This document shows positions 5,927 to 6,416 of a stretch of DNA of 6,416 bases, piece after piece. Below the pieces are notes generated by a model that saw only the letters and a list, made by a program, of their open reading frames with translations, was not told the DNA's origin and ran no database searches. The DNA lies in NCBI GenBank assembly GCA_003132865.1, contig PKYZ01000712.1, positions 13,325 through 19,740 on the forward strand. Direction: 5' to 3'. Position 1 is the stretch's first letter; every line of letters starts with the position of its first letter. This DNA comes from Bryobacterales bacterium. GTDB taxonomy: Bacteria > Acidobacteriota > Terriglobia > Bryobacterales > Bryobacteraceae. The translations under genes were made by a program, and so were the position numbers.

Positions 5927-6240
5927 ACCTGATTGCCTTTTCAGGCTTCCCGCAGGGCGCCCGCAAGGCGCAACTCGACTTCATGGCCGAGGACAGCGCG
6001 GCCCTGAAGAAAGCGGCGCGCGCGGCCGGGTTGACGCTGGGGCCGAAGAAGACCGGATTCCTGGTGCAAGGCGCAGACCATTTGGGAGCCGCGGCGGAGG
6101 TGGCGCGCAAGCTTTCCGCGGTGGGCATCAACCTGGCTTCCATGCAGACCGTCTGCGCCGGCGCGGGGCGATACGGCGGCTTGTTTTGGGTGAAGCCGGA
6201 GGATGTGCGGAAGGCGGCTAAGGCGCTGGAAGCGAAGTAG
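5917..6240 (+). pseudogene. 5'-truncated duplicate of the tandem ACT-domain gene
   Basis: The sequence corresponds to residues 37-143 of the ACT protein at 1308-1739. It lacks the first strand and helix of ACT domain 1, while domain 2 is complete. Over 324 bp I count 22 substitutions, 13 of them synonymous, and no indel. Seven residues differ: E/Q, V/A, T/A, E/A, T/A, I/V and G/E. The frame is open to the same TAG. Upstream the frame runs open through the 3' end of the cohesin gene (ATG 5827), but that part is an out-of-frame shadow with no ACT similarity. A GTG at 5923 overlaps the cohesin stop as GTGA, with GGAG at 5910-5913 nine bases before it, so coupled translation of a 105-residue product is possible. 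A degenerate remnant is the safer call, but a functional single-ACT product cannot be excluded. Confidence 0.75.
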
Positions 6241-6327
6241 TACTGGGAGGCGGGGTTCGCTCGCCGCGGCTGGTGGTCAGTGGGACCCAGGGAGGGTACG
6301 CCGGCTGGTTGGTTGTGCCCGCTCCTG

Positions 6328-6359
6328 TTAAACACGAGAATGTATTTTATCGTGTTTAA
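6328..6359 (+). terminator. Perfect 10-bp inverted repeat, possible terminator or operator
   Basis: TTAAACACGA (6328-6337) and TCGTGTTTAA (6350-6359) are exact reverse complements around a 12-nt AT-rich loop. The element lies 88 bp after the truncated ACT copy. The stem is AT-rich and no T-run follows on the + strand (AAAAGC instead), so a protein-binding palindrome or element boundary is as likely as termination. Confidence 0.4.
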
Positions 6360-6386
6360 AAGCAAGCCCAGCCATTCGCCCGTTTG

Positions 6387-6399
6387 CTAGCTTAGCTAG
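6387..6399. repeat. 13-bp palindrome
   Basis: CTAGCT, a central T and AGCTAG form a perfect 6+1+6 palindrome, overlapping the weak promoter-like pair near the window end. It could be an operator for a gene beyond the window, or chance. Confidence 0.3.
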
Positions 6400-6416
6400 A
6401 CGATTACATACTTTGG

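Larger units (their letters stand above)
6241..6416. other. Non-coding right end
   Basis: No credible gene was found. The first 80 bases are GC-rich and share no extended similarity with the sequence after the intact ACT copy. From about 6325 composition becomes AT-richer and two palindromes occur. A weak promoter-like pair, TTGCTA (6384-6389) and CATACT (6407-6412), with 17 bp between, could serve a gene beyond the window. Confidence 0.5.

Overview
The window looks like a chromosomal accessory region of a GC-rich acidobacterium, probably of the Solibacter/Bryobacter type. This is inferred from gene content: a heme-bearing copper monooxygenase-like protein, a large SBBP-repeat secreted protein and a PEP-CTERM surface protein are typical of that group. 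No rRNA or other taxonomic marker is present. All supported genes lie on the + strand.

Layout. (a) Bases 2-1291 hold the 3' part of a gene for a c-type cytochrome fused to a PHM/DBH-like copper monooxygenase fold. (b) Bases 1308-1739 hold a small protein made of two tandem ACT-like domains, close behind (a) and probably in the same transcript. (c) Bases 1740-2395 are a 656-bp non-coding stretch with a strong inverted repeat just after the ACT gene, further small hairpins, a plausible sigma70-type promoter at 2171-2199 and a leader of about 190 nt. (d) Bases 2396-5248 encode a 950-residue secreted protein: signal peptide, N-terminal SBBP-associated domain, seven SBBP beta-propeller blades, two Ig/FN3-like domains and a canonical C-terminal dockerin. 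(e) Bases 5312-5926 encode a secreted cohesin-domain protein ending in a PEP-CTERM sorting signal. (f) Bases 5917-6240 are a 5'-truncated second copy of the ACT gene, about 93% identical to the first copy with no indels. (g) Bases 6241-6416 are non-coding, with two near-terminal palindromes.

The most interesting reading is that (d) and (e) form a non-cellulosomal cohesin-dockerin pair. The PEP-CTERM protein would be processed by an exosortase at the cell envelope, and its cohesin could hold the dockerin-tagged seven-bladed propeller at the surface. The genes are adjacent, co-oriented, 63 bp apart and probably one operon. The second striking point is that this two-gene module is bracketed by an intact ACT gene and a truncated ACT copy. 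The copy begins inside the 3' end of the cohesin gene and even supplies its stop codon, so the right-hand edge is a recombination junction. Family assignments come from motif recognition in the translated sequence; no database search was possible.
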